The notes under the pieces were generated by a model that saw only the letters and a program-made list of their open reading frames with translations, was not told where the DNA came from and did no database searches. The position numbers and the translations under genes are program-made. A DNA stretch of 26,600 nt from CAXMQS01 sp036446035 (lineage in GTDB: Bacteria; Actinomycetota; Acidimicrobiia; Spongiisociales; JAOTWH01): NCBI GenBank assembly GCA_036446035.1, contig JAZFSG010000113.1, forward strand, positions 1-26,600, in the 5' to 3' direction. The first letter of the stretch is position 1, and every line of letters starts with the position of its first letter. Positions 6,503 to 14,833 of this stretch are shown here, piece after piece.

Positions 6503-7208
6503 CCAGACCGCCGGTTCCTTCGCTGAGCCACAGCGCCAGCTCGTTGCGGGCCGGGGTATGGAGCGTGCCGTCGCGGACGAACAGTGCCCTATCGGCGACT
6601 TCGAGAACCTTGGGGTCGTGACTGGCAACGACGACGCCCGTTCCCTGGTCGGCAACGGCCGCCAGTAGGTCGAGGATGGCGGCGCCGGTAGCCGTGTCGA
6701 GTTCGCCGGTTGGCTCGTCTGCAAGCAGGTAGCTGGGGGAGTGCACGAGAGCGCGTGCCACCGCGACGCGCTGCTGCTCTCCGCCGGAGAGCTCATCTGG
6801 ACGATGCTTCATGCGATGCGCTAGCCCGACGGCCTCGAGGGCAGCTATCACCCGTTTGCGGGCAGCGCCGCGGCCCACGCCGAGCAGCCGTAGCGCGACC
6901 TCGACGTTCTCGCCAGCCGACAGCAGAGGCAGGAGCCCGAACGCCTGGAAGATGAACCCGATGCGGGTACGTCGCAGTTCGGCGGCGGCCGTCTCGTCGA
7001 GCTGGTCAACCCGCTCGCCGCCGATGTTCACCGTGCCTTCGTCCGGCTTGATCAGCAGCCCCATGATCTGGAGCATCGAGCTCTTTCCCGACCCAGAGGG
7101 TCCGAACAGCGCAACCAATTCGCCGGGTTCCACCGTGAGGTCGACCTCGGCGGCGCCGATGGCGCCGCGGGCATAGCGCTTGGAGATCGATCGCAGTTCA
7201 ATTGCCAT
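6492..7208 (-). CDS. ABC transporter ATP-binding protein (MacB/LolD type)
   Basis: The 238-residue ATPase has Walker A GPSGSGKS (36-43), Q-loop IFQAFGLLP (86-94), signature LSGGEQQR (140-147), Walker B LLADEPTGELD (161-171) and the H-loop His197. The LADEPTGELD pattern and lack of extra domains place it with the MacB/LolD/FtsE family that powers FtsX-type permeases. Those systems perform mechanotransmission, lipoprotein or peptide export rather than simple channel transport. Its ATG at 7208-7206 lies inside the end of the previous ATPase gene (overlap 7198-7208), so it is the third gene of a permease-ATPase-ATPase operon. Two ATPases with one large permease could form a heterodimer. Confidence 0.93.
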   Translation of the reverse strand: MAIELRSISKRYARGAIGAAEVDLTVEPGELVALFGPSGSGKSSMLQIMGLLIKPDEGTVNIGGERVDQLDETAAAELRRTRIGFIFQAFGLLPLLSAGENVEVALRLLGVGRGAARKRVIAALEAVGLAHRMKHRPDELSGGEQQRVAVARALVHSPSYLLADEPTGELDTATGAAILDLLAAVADQGTGVVVASHDPKVLEVADRALFVRDGTLHTPARNELALWLSEGTGGLASR

Positions 7209-8028
7209 CGGTGCCTCGCAATCGGATGCCGTCTTCGGTCATCTCGGCCTCGAGAAAGCCACTGATGCCGGCCTGATCGAGGAGCTCCTTCGGAAGCTGC
7301 ACCCGCCCGCGCTTGTCGACTGCCAACAGCTCTCTGCCGTCCGCTCGCCGCTCGTTGAGCATGCGGCCGTCTTCAAGATGCACGGTTCTGTCTGCCCTCG
7401 TGGCCAGCGCCAGGTCGTGGGTCACCACCATGACGCTGAGGCCGCCCTCGTGGCACATCTGCCTCAGGAGCTCATAGACGCCAAGCGAGTTCTCGGTGTC
7501 GAGCTCACCGGTTGGCTCATCGGCGAGAAGCAGCTTCGGGGCAACGGCTAGCGCGATGCACAGCGCCAGCCGCTGTTGCTCGCCGCCGGACAACTGGCTG
7601 ATTCGGCCGTAGGCGACGTCGCCGAGACCGGTTATCTCGAGCAGCTCACGCGTCCGTCGACGTCTCTTGGTTCCGCTGACTCCGGCAAGCAGCATCGGCA
7701 GCTCGACGTTGGCGTGTGCGCTGAGATAGGGCACAAGGTTCCTCGTGAAGTCCTGCCACATGAAGCCAACTGTTCGCCGGAAATGTCGGACGAGCTCAGG
7801 GGAGGTGACCTCGGTGAGGTTGGTGCCTGCGACTTCCGCCCTGCCTGCGGACGGCCGATCCATGCCCCCGAGGATCGTCAACAGGCTCGACTTGCCCGCG
7901 CCGGATGGCCCGACGACGGCAACGAACTCGCTCTCTTCCATGGTGAAGTCGAGGCCCTGGAGGGCGATGACCTCGAGCCCGCCCTGGCGGTGGATCTTGA
8001 TGAGATTCTCACACGTCACGATCGACAT
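7198..8028 (-). CDS. ABC transporter ATP-binding protein with C-terminal AbrB-like domain
   Basis: The 276-residue product has a MacB/LolD-type ATPase at 1-225: Walker A GPSGAGKS (40-47), Q92, signature LSGGEQQR (146-153), Walker B LLLADEPTGELD (166-177) and H204. A further 45 residues follow at 232-276, in which LLAVDKRGRVQLPKELLDQA and a later EDGIRLRG read like a swapped-hairpin AbrB/MazE domain (VDxxGRVxLPxxLxxxxGI). Such domains normally bind DNA or dimerise; on an ATPase one could be a dimerisation or regulatory module. The start is ATG 8028-8026, with its A shared with the TGA of the permease gene (TGATG) and GGAGGTGG just upstream. A longer start at 8091 would overlap the permease end by 60 bases and is rejected. 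Confidence 0.92.
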   Translation of the reverse strand: MSIVTCENLIKIHRQGGLEVIALQGLDFTMEESEFVAVVGPSGAGKSSLLTILGGMDRPSAGRAEVAGTNLTEVTSPELVRHFRRTVGFMWQDFTRNLVPYLSAHANVELPMLLAGVSGTKRRRRTRELLEITGLGDVAYGRISQLSGGEQQRLALCIALAVAPKLLLADEPTGELDTENSLGVYELLRQMCHEGGLSVMVVTHDLALATRADRTVHLEDGRMLNERRADGRELLAVDKRGRVQLPKELLDQAGISGFLEAEMTEDGIRLRGTDGN

Positions 8029-11000
8029 CAGCGATCCACCTCCCTCAGCACTTCGGCAAGGTCGCGAGAAGAGACTCGTCGCGTCGCCCACAGCACAGAA
8101 GTCACGAGCAGGCCGGTGACCACCGCGAGATAGGCGCCCAACACGCCATAGTCCACAACCAACAGCACCTCAGGGATCAGCTCCTCGGCCTCTTCGCCGA
8201 GCTGAATGAAGGGAATGAGCAGGCGCATGAGAGCGACACCGCCGGCGACACCGATCAGCGCGCCGAGACCTAAGACGACGAGCTGCTCGACGGCGAAGGT
8301 GCCGGCGACCCCGGACCGTCGGAATCCAAGAGCCCGCAGCACGCCCATCTCCTTGGTGCGGCTCCGAACGGCGATGAGCACGTATGAGGTGACTCCAGCC
8401 AGTGCCAGCATCACCCCACTGGCGGCACCGACGAAGAGGATGGAAACAAGGCCGATCTGAACAGGCCGCGACGAGAAGGCCGCTTCGACGCCTACTGCCG
8501 TCACGACTTCTGGCTCCTCCTCCGTCGCCGACAGCAGCCGGCTCACGACGGCATTCGGATCGCCAGACTTGAACCACAACTCTTGTGGGGCCGCCACCGC
8601 CGATCGATCGCCGCTCAGAGACCACGTAGGAGTGAGGTTGAGCCAGTGCAGCAGCACATCGAGATCCGTGATCATGACGCCCTCGGCAGTGGGATCGTCG
8701 GCAGTCGGTACGACGCCCACCAGACCAACGAACTCCGCCTGAATCTGCTGGGCCTCTATCCCGACCGTCGTTGCCTCGCCGACCCCAATGCCGCCGAGGG
8801 CGGCGCCCTTGGCGTCGAGCAGGATGCGCAGTGTCGCAGGGGGCTTTGTCAGGTGAGGGACAGGGCTGACCCGGGCCGTCGTTGGGGTGTTCCACACCTG
8901 CACCGTTCCCTGGCGATTGAGAGGTGAGGCAGCCCGCTCAGACGCCGTCGGCGGTTCTACCCCCTCAGGAAGCCGCGAGTAGTAGGCGTCGACCGCAGTG
9001 GAGCCGGGTTGCTCGGGGAGGACCGTCAGGCCGGACCGCGCCTCGAGCTCACCGTCGATCATTTCCCACAGCGGGAGGCTCCCGAAGTCGCCAACGGCCT
9101 GCAATTCGTCCATGAGTATCTGTTCCGAGCTGGTTGGCTGAGAGGCACCTCCCGAGACCGGCCGCTCCAACCACATGGACTGGATCACAAGCTGACCTGC
9201 CACCTCGGCGCCGGGTGTGTCGTACACGGCCCCTTGCGCCGTAAGCGGGATTTCGTAGGTCGACCATGAATCGTCGTCGATGGCCCCGGAGGCGAACGTC
9301 CAAATGCGACCTCTCTCGTCGACCGCCCGCATCACCAATGACAGGTCACGAGGGTCGGTGATTTCGGGATCCTGGTCGGCTAGCGGCAGGGGAACTATGA
9401 CGGCCTCGAAGGTGATCCCAGTCGCTCCGGCCGGCAGTTCCACCCCAAGGTCGGGCGGTCCGTTCGGGCGCAGCAGGCCGAATGTTTGAGAGGGAGGATC
9501 ACCGTAGTCGCTGCGCCACGCGACAACGCCGGCGAACGTTTCGGGTCGCACCGCCAGGGTCTCTGACGCCGTGGTCCTGATGGACCCACGCGGAGCTCCC
9601 TTGGTGCGATAGACGGCAGCGGACTCGAGGCCATCTTCGGTGGAAATCAGGCCGATCCCTGGGGCGATCAGCCTGCCGTCGGTCCCTGCCGCGAAGGCGG
9701 CGCGATCTGTATAGGAGTTGCTCAGGGTTTGGGCGTAGGTGAGGGCGAAGGCTCCGAACCCGGTCGTCAGCCAGATGAGAAGGGCCAACCGGCCGTAGGG
9801 AACCGGATTCCTCCCGAGGTGCCAACCCGGCAGGGCCATTGACATGCTCTTCGACCTCGTGAGGAGCCAGCCCAACGCTCGCAGGATGTAGGGAAGGACG
9901 CGAAGGAGAACCAACGCGCCGGCGAAGAGGAAGAGCGCGGGCGAGGCGATGGCGAACGGGTCCAGGCCCGGGTCCGCAGTGTCTTCAACGAGGCCCCTTT
10001 GGCGCAGCTCGAAGAGAAGGATGCCCGCCAGGATGATGCCGAAGATGTCGATGTAGTACTTCTGCCAGACGGACCGGTGCGTCGGCCGCGCCGCCAGCAT
10101 CCGCAGCTCCAATACAGAGCGTCGGGCAAAGGGAAGGATGGCGAGGCCCATCGAGAGAAATGCCAATACCGAGCCTGCCAAGACGAAGGGGACGACGGAG
10201 CGATCCTCGGCGACCCGCAGCGGTTCCCCGCCGGTGAGGTCGGACATGGGTGGCACCAATCCCGTCAGGGTCACCATGGCCCTGGCAACGAATGGTGCCA
10301 GCGCGGCAGCAGCCGCCACGATGACAACCGACTGCGCTAGATGGATCCCAACCGTTTGCCAGGCGCTGGCTCCGCGGGTTCGCAAGAGCGCCAGCTCCGT
10401 GCCCTCTCTCTCGACCGTCAGCGCAGCCGTGTAGATGAGGAAGTAGAGAGCGCCGGCAACCACGAGGGCGAGCATCGCCAGGATGGGGGCGCCGAACACG
10501 ACAGAACGCACATCGAACTCATCGAGCAGTGTCGGAATGGCCGTCGTGGTGATGATGCGGTTGCGTCCGAGTTCGGCCGTAAACGAGACGATGTTGGAGT
10601 CGAGACGGTCCACCTCCTCGAGGAGTACCGATTCACGATCGATCTCGAGGGCCCAAGCCTGGGTGCCGTTCATGGGCGCCAGGCCCCGGCTGATGCGCAG
10701 CCAGGGGTCGGCGAGCGGATCTGCTGGTGCGCTTGTGAGCCAGCGGTCGAAGGCCTCGGGTGTGACGAAGATGAGGTCGTCGGGTAGCACACCTTGCCAC
10801 AGCACCGACGTGGCGTCTGTGGGGGACGCGATGCCGACGACGTCGACGATCTCGAATGTTGCCGGCGCGCTGACGAACGGCTTGATGATGGTCTGGTCTC
10901 CAGACTGCAGCCCGAGCACTCGGGCAACGTTCGATCCCAGGACCACCTCGAGAGTGCCTGTCGCCGCGTCGCCGAGGGTGCCTTCCGAGAGCGAGATCCG

Positions 11001-11603
11001 ATCTGCGATGTCCGGAGCCGTGAACAGCCGTGTCACCGTGGCCTCAGGCGCCGGCGTCGGATACGGCGGGAAGGGCAACTCCCCGATCGCCTCGATGATC
11101 TCGGGCGTTGTGATCTCAGGCGGAAGCGGTGCTCCCGCCAGCCAGCCAAGCAGCACCTCGACCGGATCTACTGAAAGGCCGGCGATGGCGGAGGCATCGG
11201 TGACCCAAGTGGTTGCCGTCTCGCGCCAATTCTCAGCCGCTGCCACCTTGTCCACCGGCGTATCGAGCGGGATGAATGCGAGCTCGCGGGACTGGGTCCG
11301 TTCTACGGCGTTGGGGAACCAGTCGCTAATGCGCTGGCGGGCGCTATTCACGAGAACGCGATTGTCGGACGCCGCGTTGGGGTTGTACGGCACGTGGTTG
11401 GCGGCAGCCCTGACATCGACCTGGGCCGCAGGGGCCTGGCGGAAGGTGAACGTCAGGTCGATGGCGGCAATCGAGGACTCATACAGCGGCACGATGACGA
11501 GCAGTGCCGTCACCAAGGTTGCCCCAAGAAAAGACCCAATCAGGATCCCGCGCTTCGCCCATAGGCGTCGCAAGACGAGTCCGGCATAAGTGATCAGGCG
11601 CAT
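8028..11603 (-). CDS. large FtsX-like ABC permease
   Basis: The 1191-residue membrane protein is built on the MacB/FtsX plan in duplicated form. It has a first transmembrane helix at about 20-40 and a long extracytoplasmic domain. A first FtsX block sits at about 365-450, with the coupling segment ELALLRTRGAS. Several more helices run from about 470 to 630, then a second extracytoplasmic domain of about 400 residues. A final FtsX block covers about 1045-1191, with RSRTKEMGVLRALGFRR. It is the permease for the two ATPases encoded after it, coupled by a TGATG overlap. The ATG at 11603 is preferred because TAGCCT lies eight bases upstream and the protein then starts with the usual short cytoplasmic basic segment. 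A TTG at 11642 is the alternative. The substrate is unknown; export or envelope remodelling is the usual role. Confidence 0.92.
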   Translation of the reverse strand: MRLITYAGLVLRRLWAKRGILIGSFLGATLVTALLVIVPLYESSIAAIDLTFTFRQAPAAQVDVRAAANHVPYNPNAASDNRVLVNSARQRISDWFPNAVERTQSRELAFIPLDTPVDKVAAAENWRETATTWVTDASAIAGLSVDPVEVLLGWLAGAPLPPEITTPEIIEAIGELPFPPYPTPAPEATVTRLFTAPDIADRISLSEGTLGDAATGTLEVVLGSNVARVLGLQSGDQTIIKPFVSAPATFEIVDVVGIASPTDATSVLWQGVLPDDLIFVTPEAFDRWLTSAPADPLADPWLRISRGLAPMNGTQAWALEIDRESVLLEEVDRLDSNIVSFTAELGRNRIITTTAIPTLLDEFDVRSVVFGAPILAMLALVVAGALYFLIYTAALTVEREGTELALLRTRGASAWQTVGIHLAQSVVIVAAAAALAPFVARAMVTLTGLVPPMSDLTGGEPLRVAEDRSVVPFVLAGSVLAFLSMGLAILPFARRSVLELRMLAARPTHRSVWQKYYIDIFGIILAGILLFELRQRGLVEDTADPGLDPFAIASPALFLFAGALVLLRVLPYILRALGWLLTRSKSMSMALPGWHLGRNPVPYGRLALLIWLTTGFGAFALTYAQTLSNSYTDRAAFAAGTDGRLIAPGIGLISTEDGLESAAVYRTKGAPRGSIRTTASETLAVRPETFAGVVAWRSDYGDPPSQTFGLLRPNGPPDLGVELPAGATGITFEAVIVPLPLADQDPEITDPRDLSLVMRAVDERGRIWTFASGAIDDDSWSTYEIPLTAQGAVYDTPGAEVAGQLVIQSMWLERPVSGGASQPTSSEQILMDELQAVGDFGSLPLWEMIDGELEARSGLTVLPEQPGSTAVDAYYSRLPEGVEPPTASERAASPLNRQGTVQVWNTPTTARVSPVPHLTKPPATLRILLDAKGAALGGIGVGEATTVGIEAQQIQAEFVGLVGVVPTADDPTAEGVMITDLDVLLHWLNLTPTWSLSGDRSAVAAPQELWFKSGDPNAVVSRLLSATEEEPEVVTAVGVEAAFSSRPVQIGLVSILFVGAASGVMLALAGVTSYVLIAVRSRTKEMGVLRALGFRRSGVAGTFAVEQLVVLGLGALIGVAGGVALMRLLIPFIQLGEEAEELIPEVLLVVDYGVLGAYLAVVTGLLVTSVLWATRRVSSRDLAEVLREVDR

Positions 11604-11611
11604 CGATTTGG

Positions 11612-11617
11612 AGGCTA
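11612..11617 (-). promoter_or_regulatory. leaderless-type -10 box of the ABC permease operon
   Basis: TAGCCT on the minus strand ends eight bases before the ATG at 11603. It sits back to back with the box at 11650-11655 for the divergent operon. Confidence 0.4.
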
Positions 11618-11649
11618 CCGGCGCCCACTCCCTGCCCACCAAGGAGAGG

Positions 11650-11655
11650 TATCGT
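11650..11655 (+). promoter_or_regulatory. leaderless -10 box of the divergent envelope-protein operon
   Basis: TATCGT ends seven bases before ATG 11663. A GGAGAGG at 11643-11649 is 13 bases from the ATG, too far for ordinary use and upstream of the predicted RNA start. Confidence 0.5.
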
Positions 11656-11662
11656 CGCTGAC

Positions 11663-12466
11663 ATGCGGTTGGCCATAGGGGTTGGGAGTGCGTTTTTCGG
11701 CGCAGCAGCCGCTGGGCTCGGCTTGTGGCTGGGGCAGTTGGCGACGAGCTCGACTCCTGCCGTCGTCACCACCGTTCCGACGGTCGTAGCAGCCCAGGCG
11801 GTGCCCATCTCCCTGGGCCCCACTCGGCTGATCCCATTGTCCCTCGAACTTGCCGAGCGGGAGCTGGTGTTCTCCTACGAGTTGGTCGACGAAGCGGCTG
11901 CTTCCTTCCCGACCATCTTCGTGAACCCGGACAACGCCGTTGTGGCGCCCGAGACCTGGAGCATGTCAACAGCTACAGGAAGGATCGCGGGAACGACCGC
12001 CAATGTAAGGGCGACGACAGCCCGCTTCCCTGTGCCCGAGGGCTTCACGCTCGACCAGGTCGGGAGCATCACCCTCGAGTCCTATCGCATCAGGCTGCCC
12101 ATCGAGCACATCCTGAGCTTGAGGTGGGATGACACCGCCCCCATCTCCCTCGACGAGGACATCGCCATTGGAGTGCGTCGCGTCATCGCCCAGACGTCGA
12201 GCACCCTGGTGCAGCTCACCGTCGAGGCCAACACGGACAGCTTCGCGTCGGCGGGTGGCGGATTCGGAGCGGAATTCGAGGCGGCGCCCCGAGTGACGGG
12301 AATCGGTCCGGATTGGACCAATGTGGGGCCCGTGGATGGCGGGGTCCAGCTGACCTATGTTGGCGATGAGCTGTCTGATCCATTCACCGTTGCCGTTGTC
12401 TCGCACAACTGGACGCGGGTGGAGCGGCCGTTGGTGATGAGTGTTGGAGGGTTGACGGATGGCTGA
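11663..12466 (+). CDS. signal-anchored extracytoplasmic protein, unknown function
   Basis: The 267-residue product has one N-terminal hydrophobic segment (about residues 3-25, rich in Gly and Ala) with no lipobox and no clear cleavage site, so it is probably a signal anchor. A Thr/Val/Pro linker follows at about 27-45. The rest (about 46-267) is predicted beta-rich and extracytoplasmic, with no cysteines and no motif I recognise; stretches such as TLESYRIRLPIEHILSLRW and LTYVGDELSDPF suggest an immunoglobulin-like sandwich. It is the first gene of an operon that diverges from the FtsX-type ABC operon across 59 bases. It overlaps the next gene by 8 bases. The shared promoter region suggests, but does not show, that it works with the ABC system. 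Confidence 0.8.
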   Translation: MRLAIGVGSAFFGAAAAGLGLWLGQLATSSTPAVVTTVPTVVAAQAVPISLGPTRLIPLSLELAERELVFSYELVDEAAASFPTIFVNPDNAVVAPETWSMSTATGRIAGTTANVRATTARFPVPEGFTLDQVGSITLESYRIRLPIEHILSLRWDDTAPISLDEDIAIGVRRVIAQTSSTLVQLTVEANTDSFASAGGGFGAEFEAAPRVTGIGPDWTNVGPVDGGVQLTYVGDELSDPFTVAVVSHNWTRVERPLVMSVGGLTDG

Positions 12467-13481
12467 GCACGACCCGCTGCAATCGCTGATGCGCTCGCCG
12501 CTCGAGGACGAGAGACCGGATCGAGAGCATCAGAGCGGCCTTCCGATGATGCTGGGCAGCGTCGTTATCGGCGGCCTGCTGGTCCTCGGTGGGTACCTGG
12601 CCGTTGCGGACGACGAGCCTGCCCCCACCGCCGTCCCCACAACCCCTCCGGCCACAACCACCACCACCCCGGCGGGAGCCGTCGGCTTTCCGCCCGGTTA
12701 CGTGCAGGTCAATGATCGGGTCGCGGTGAGGGCCGAGCGCGTGCTGATCCGTGACCCGATCGTGTTCGTTTCGTTGAGCCAGGCGGTCCTGGCCGGACTC
12801 GATGCAGAGGAGACCGCTGGGTTCGGCGCCGGCGACTGGACGTTGCGGGCTGCCGGCTCGGAATTCCCGATGCTGGCCGAGTTCCGGAACGTCGGGGCCC
12901 CGGGGACTTTCACCGTTGCCTTCGACGCGGCGGGCGTCGCCGCCAGATCTCTCGAGGACATCGTCCTAACTGGCGAGGGAATCCTGCAGGGAGGGAGCGA
13001 CGAGATCTTCACCCTCGATGTCCCCGACGGGCTGCCGCTGCTGTTGGCGCCGGCGTCGATAGAGGTCGGCCTCGGCGACGGCATCGTTCTCGTGGTGGAC
13101 GAGATCTCATTGACCGAAGATGGCGGCCAAATCTCGTGGAGCCTCGAGGGGAGTTCTCCGGGCGGGGCGGTAGTGAACGCCTTCGTGGAACTCCTGGTAC
13201 GGGATGGCGTTGACCCGGCCGCCTTCATGCCGCCCAGTGATCCTGCGGACTTTCTTGCGTTCTTTGGGTCGACCGGAGCGCTGCCATCACCAACCCGTGG
13301 CGGGGTGATTGGGCTGGGGGCTCCCGTTGTCGATACCTCGCTGCTGGCAGACTTCGCTTACGGTGGGCCCGAGGACGTGACCGGAGTCCTTATCCAATGG
13401 GCCATCGACTGGCTTTCATTCACCTCCGCCGATGCCGTCGTGCCGCTTGCCGGAGTCACGACCATCGTCGTCAATTCATAG
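12459..13481 (+). CDS. single-pass membrane protein with extracytoplasmic beta-rich domain, unknown function
   Basis: The 340-residue product has a charged cytoplasmic head of about 29 residues (MAEHDPLQSLMRSPLEDERP). A transmembrane helix follows at about 30-50, then a Pro/Thr/Ala linker at about 53-75 with TTTTTP, and a large acidic extracytoplasmic domain. There is no signal cleavage site, so it is a type II anchored protein. I do not recognise the domain. Its build (anchor, T/P linker, beta-rich domain) parallels the preceding gene, which it overlaps by 8 bases (12459-12466). The two products may be partners or distant paralogues, but I see no clear residue-level similarity between them. 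The following FedA-like gene has its own -10 box, so it may also be transcribed separately. Confidence 0.8.
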   Translation: MAEHDPLQSLMRSPLEDERPDREHQSGLPMMLGSVVIGGLLVLGGYLAVADDEPAPTAVPTTPPATTTTTPAGAVGFPPGYVQVNDRVAVRAERVLIRDPIVFVSLSQAVLAGLDAEETAGFGAGDWTLRAAGSEFPMLAEFRNVGAPGTFTVAFDAAGVAARSLEDIVLTGEGILQGGSDEIFTLDVPDGLPLLLAPASIEVGLGDGIVLVVDEISLTEDGGQISWSLEGSSPGGAVVNAFVELLVRDGVDPAAFMPPSDPADFLAFFGSTGALPSPTRGGVIGLGAPVVDTSLLADFAYGGPEDVTGVLIQWAIDWLSFTSADAVVPLAGVTTIVVNS

Positions 13482-13489
13482 GAGACAGA

Positions 13490-13495
13490 TAACCT
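13490..13495 (+). promoter_or_regulatory. leaderless -10 box of the FedA-like gene
   Basis: TAACCT ends six bases before ATG 13502. The nearest purine-rich site (GGAG, 13481-13484) is 17 bases away, too far to serve as a Shine-Dalgarno. Confidence 0.5.
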
Positions 13496-13501
13496 CTGGC
13501 G

Positions 13502-14833
13502 ATGACACGGCGCACATTGACACTGGTCGGGCTCGTTGCTGTTGCCATGACGGCCGCGGCGCCGGCTTCTGCGCACGGCATCGGTGGCCGTTCCGATCTG
13601 CCGGTGCCGGTTTCGTACTTCATCGTCGGAGCGGCAGTTGTACTCGCGCTCTCGTTCGCGGCTCTCGCCGTTCTGTGGCCGGAACCTCGGCTGCAGGTCC
13701 CGTCGACAGGCCGCGTTCTCGGTAGTTGGGGCCGCTGGCCGTTGGCGGTGCTTGCCGTTATCGGGATCATGGGCCTTGCTCTCACCATCGGTGCCGGGAT
13801 CATCGGCGAGGACCGTCGGACAAACGCGGCTCCGGTGCTGCTGTGGGTGTATTTCATCCTGGTTGTCCCATTCGCCGGCGCCGTCGTCGGCGATCTCTAC
13901 AGACACCTCAACCCGTGGCGAACGATGGCCGGGGACCGTGAGCGCCCGGCCTTTCCCGGCGTTACCCCTCTCGGGGTGTGGCCGGCGACCGTGGTGTTCG
14001 TGGCCTTCACATGGCTCGAGCTGGTGCATACCGATTCGGCCAACCCGATCGTCATCGGCACCGCCGCCCTCCTCTACTCGCTCTACCTCGGTGCCGCAGT
14101 GGTTCTCACCGACAAGGACGGTGCGTTCGGCTCGTTCGATGCCTTCACTCCGTACAACGCCTACATCGGCGCCATCGCTCCGCTCGAGATCGATCACAGT
14201 GGCGACTGGAGATGGCATGGCTGGCTGCGTCGACTCCCGCAGATTCCGGTAGGTCGGGGGATGCCGGTGTTCGTCGCCGCGATGATCGGGACGGTGACCT
14301 ACGACGGGCTGAGCGCGACCGAGTGGTGGGGTGACACCTGGGGTGACACCGCTCGCGAGGAGTGGTTCGGAACACTGGCTCTGATCTCAGCTGTCGCTGT
14401 CATCTATGCCGCATTCTGGCTGGCATCGTGGGGAGCCGCTCGAGCAGGAGGCAGCCTGTCGGCGTCGCAGGTCGCCTCCTCCTTCGCTCACACTTTGGTG
14501 CCCATCGCTCTCGCCTATGCCGTCGCTCACTACTTCACGCTGATCATCTTCGAGGGTCAGCTGATTACCGCGGTCGCCAGCGATCCGCTTGGGCTTGGTA
14601 GCGATTTCTTTGGGACGGCTGCGAACCGCATCAACTTCTGGCTCAGTCCGACATCGATCTGGTACGTGCAACTGACCGCGATCCTTGGTGGTCACGTCGC
14701 GGCGATCGTCCTTGCTCACGACAGGGCATTGGCCGACTTCCCCAAGGATCGAGCCGTGCGCAGCCAGTACGCCATGCTTGGCCTGATGGTGGCGTTGACC
14801 GGTCTTGGCCTCGCTCTGTTGGCGGCGGGCTAG
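13502..14833 (+). CDS. FedA-like (fenitrothion hydrolase type) polytopic membrane protein
   Basis: The 443-residue product has a signal peptide ending PASA (21-24), so the mature protein would start at His25 (HGIGGRSDLPVP). About ten transmembrane helices follow. The AHGxxGRxDLPxP start, the LWPEPRL end of the first helix, and the LNPW motif (136-139) are features of actinobacterial proteins annotated as fenitrothion hydrolase (FedA). That name comes from one organophosphate-degrading enzyme and need not apply here. Histidines lie within or next to helices: H135, H176, H330 and H343 (FAHT and VAHYF), H398 and H406 (GGHVAAIVLAHD). They could bind metal or haem. A perfect 12-base tandem repeat encodes WGDTWGDT (276-283). 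It overlaps the next gene by one base (TAGTG). Confidence 0.8.
   Translation: MTRRTLTLVGLVAVAMTAAAPASAHGIGGRSDLPVPVSYFIVGAAVVLALSFAALAVLWPEPRLQVPSTGRVLGSWGRWPLAVLAVIGIMGLALTIGAGIIGEDRRTNAAPVLLWVYFILVVPFAGAVVGDLYRHLNPWRTMAGDRERPAFPGVTPLGVWPATVVFVAFTWLELVHTDSANPIVIGTAALLYSLYLGAAVVLTDKDGAFGSFDAFTPYNAYIGAIAPLEIDHSGDWRWHGWLRRLPQIPVGRGMPVFVAAMIGTVTYDGLSATEWWGDTWGDTAREEWFGTLALISAVAVIYAAFWLASWGAARAGGSLSASQVASSFAHTLVPIALAYAVAHYFTLIIFEGQLITAVASDPLGLGSDFFGTAANRINFWLSPTSIWYVQLTAILGGHVAAIVLAHDRALADFPKDRAVRSQYAMLGLMVALTGLGLALLAAG
14327..14350 (+). repeat. perfect 12-bp tandem duplication inside the FedA-like gene
   Basis: TGGGGTGACACC occurs twice head to tail (14327-14338 and 14339-14350). It keeps the frame and duplicates the peptide WGDT. 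It lies in an extramembrane loop before a transmembrane helix and looks like a small, tolerated in-frame expansion. Confidence 0.9.

Noticed and set aside
5534..6796. 420-codon open frame on the minus strand
   Set aside because: It lies antisense to the amidohydrolase and across the start of the convergent ATPase gene. Its composition is that of a mirror of GC-rich codons, with no domain; both sense genes have full motifs.
11604..11642. TTG at 11642 as the permease start
   Set aside because: It adds 13 residues not typical before the first helix. ATG 11603 gives a normal N terminus and has a nearby TAnnnT.
12619..12675. ACC-rich repeat between 12619 and 12675
   Set aside because: It is simply the Thr/Pro linker of the anchored protein, with no regular unit.
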